From positions 1 to 5,567 of the forward strand of contig JAITWC010000121.1 in NCBI GenBank assembly GCA_031285485.1: 5,567 bases of DNA, in the 5' to 3' direction. The notes beneath the pieces are model-generated. The model was not told the DNA's origin. It saw only the letters and a program-made list of their open reading frames with translations, and searched no databases. This DNA comes from Alistipes sp. (GTDB taxonomy: Bacteria; Bacteroidota; Bacteroidia; Bacteroidales; Rikenellaceae). This document shows positions 5,566-5,567 of this stretch, in pieces (the first letter of the stretch is position 1; each line of letters starts with the position of its first letter). A program made the position numbers and the translations under genes.

Positions 5566-5567
5566 GC

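Overview
The window reads as chromosomal DNA of a GC-rich member of the Bacteroidota, most likely Bacteroidales and perhaps an Alistipes/Rikenellaceae-type gut lineage. The order-level placement rests on three things. The proteins have the character of that group. None of the four complete genes has a Shine-Dalgarno motif. The fabD promoter region carries TATCTTTG, an exact match to the Bacteroidota -7 consensus TAnnTTTG. The genus is an inference from GC content and protein style only.

Layout, left to right. (1) Positions 1-213, minus strand: the N-terminal part of a GNAT acetyltransferase. It is broken by an apparent one-base deletion and lacks a normal start codon, with a small palindromic repeat element just upstream. 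(2) Positions 315-1547, minus strand: a complete ROK-family transcriptional regulator with a winged helix-turn-helix and an intact zinc motif. (3) Positions 1548-1968: an intergenic stretch of about 420 bp. It holds weak ROK promoter signals, GC-rich hairpins and an array of five tandem units with an exact 42-bp period, ending just after the fabD stop codon. (4) Positions 1969-2856, minus strand: fabD, malonyl-CoA:ACP transacylase. (5) Positions 2857-2968: a short, partly AT-rich divergent promoter region. (6) Positions 2969-3694, plus strand: a PlsC-type 1-acylglycerol-3-phosphate acyltransferase with a non-ATG start. (7) Positions 3691-5535, plus strand: the ATPase/TOPRIM subunit of topoisomerase IV (parE), overlapping plsC by four bases. 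(8) Positions 5543-5565: a hairpin that is probably the stem of the parE terminator, cut off by the window edge.

Functionally, fabD (malonyl-ACP supply for fatty-acid synthesis) and plsC (use of acyl chains to make phosphatidic acid) diverge from a shared region, so they form a membrane-lipid pair. plsC is translationally coupled to parE, which links lipid assembly to chromosome decatenation in one transcript. The ROK regulator probably controls sugar-related genes, but no target is visible here.

The window is mostly ordinary housekeeping. The observations most worth a second look are the 42-bp array after fabD, together with the 72-codon open frame that continues past the fabD stop, and the frameshifted GNAT gene. 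No new defence or mobile system is evident.
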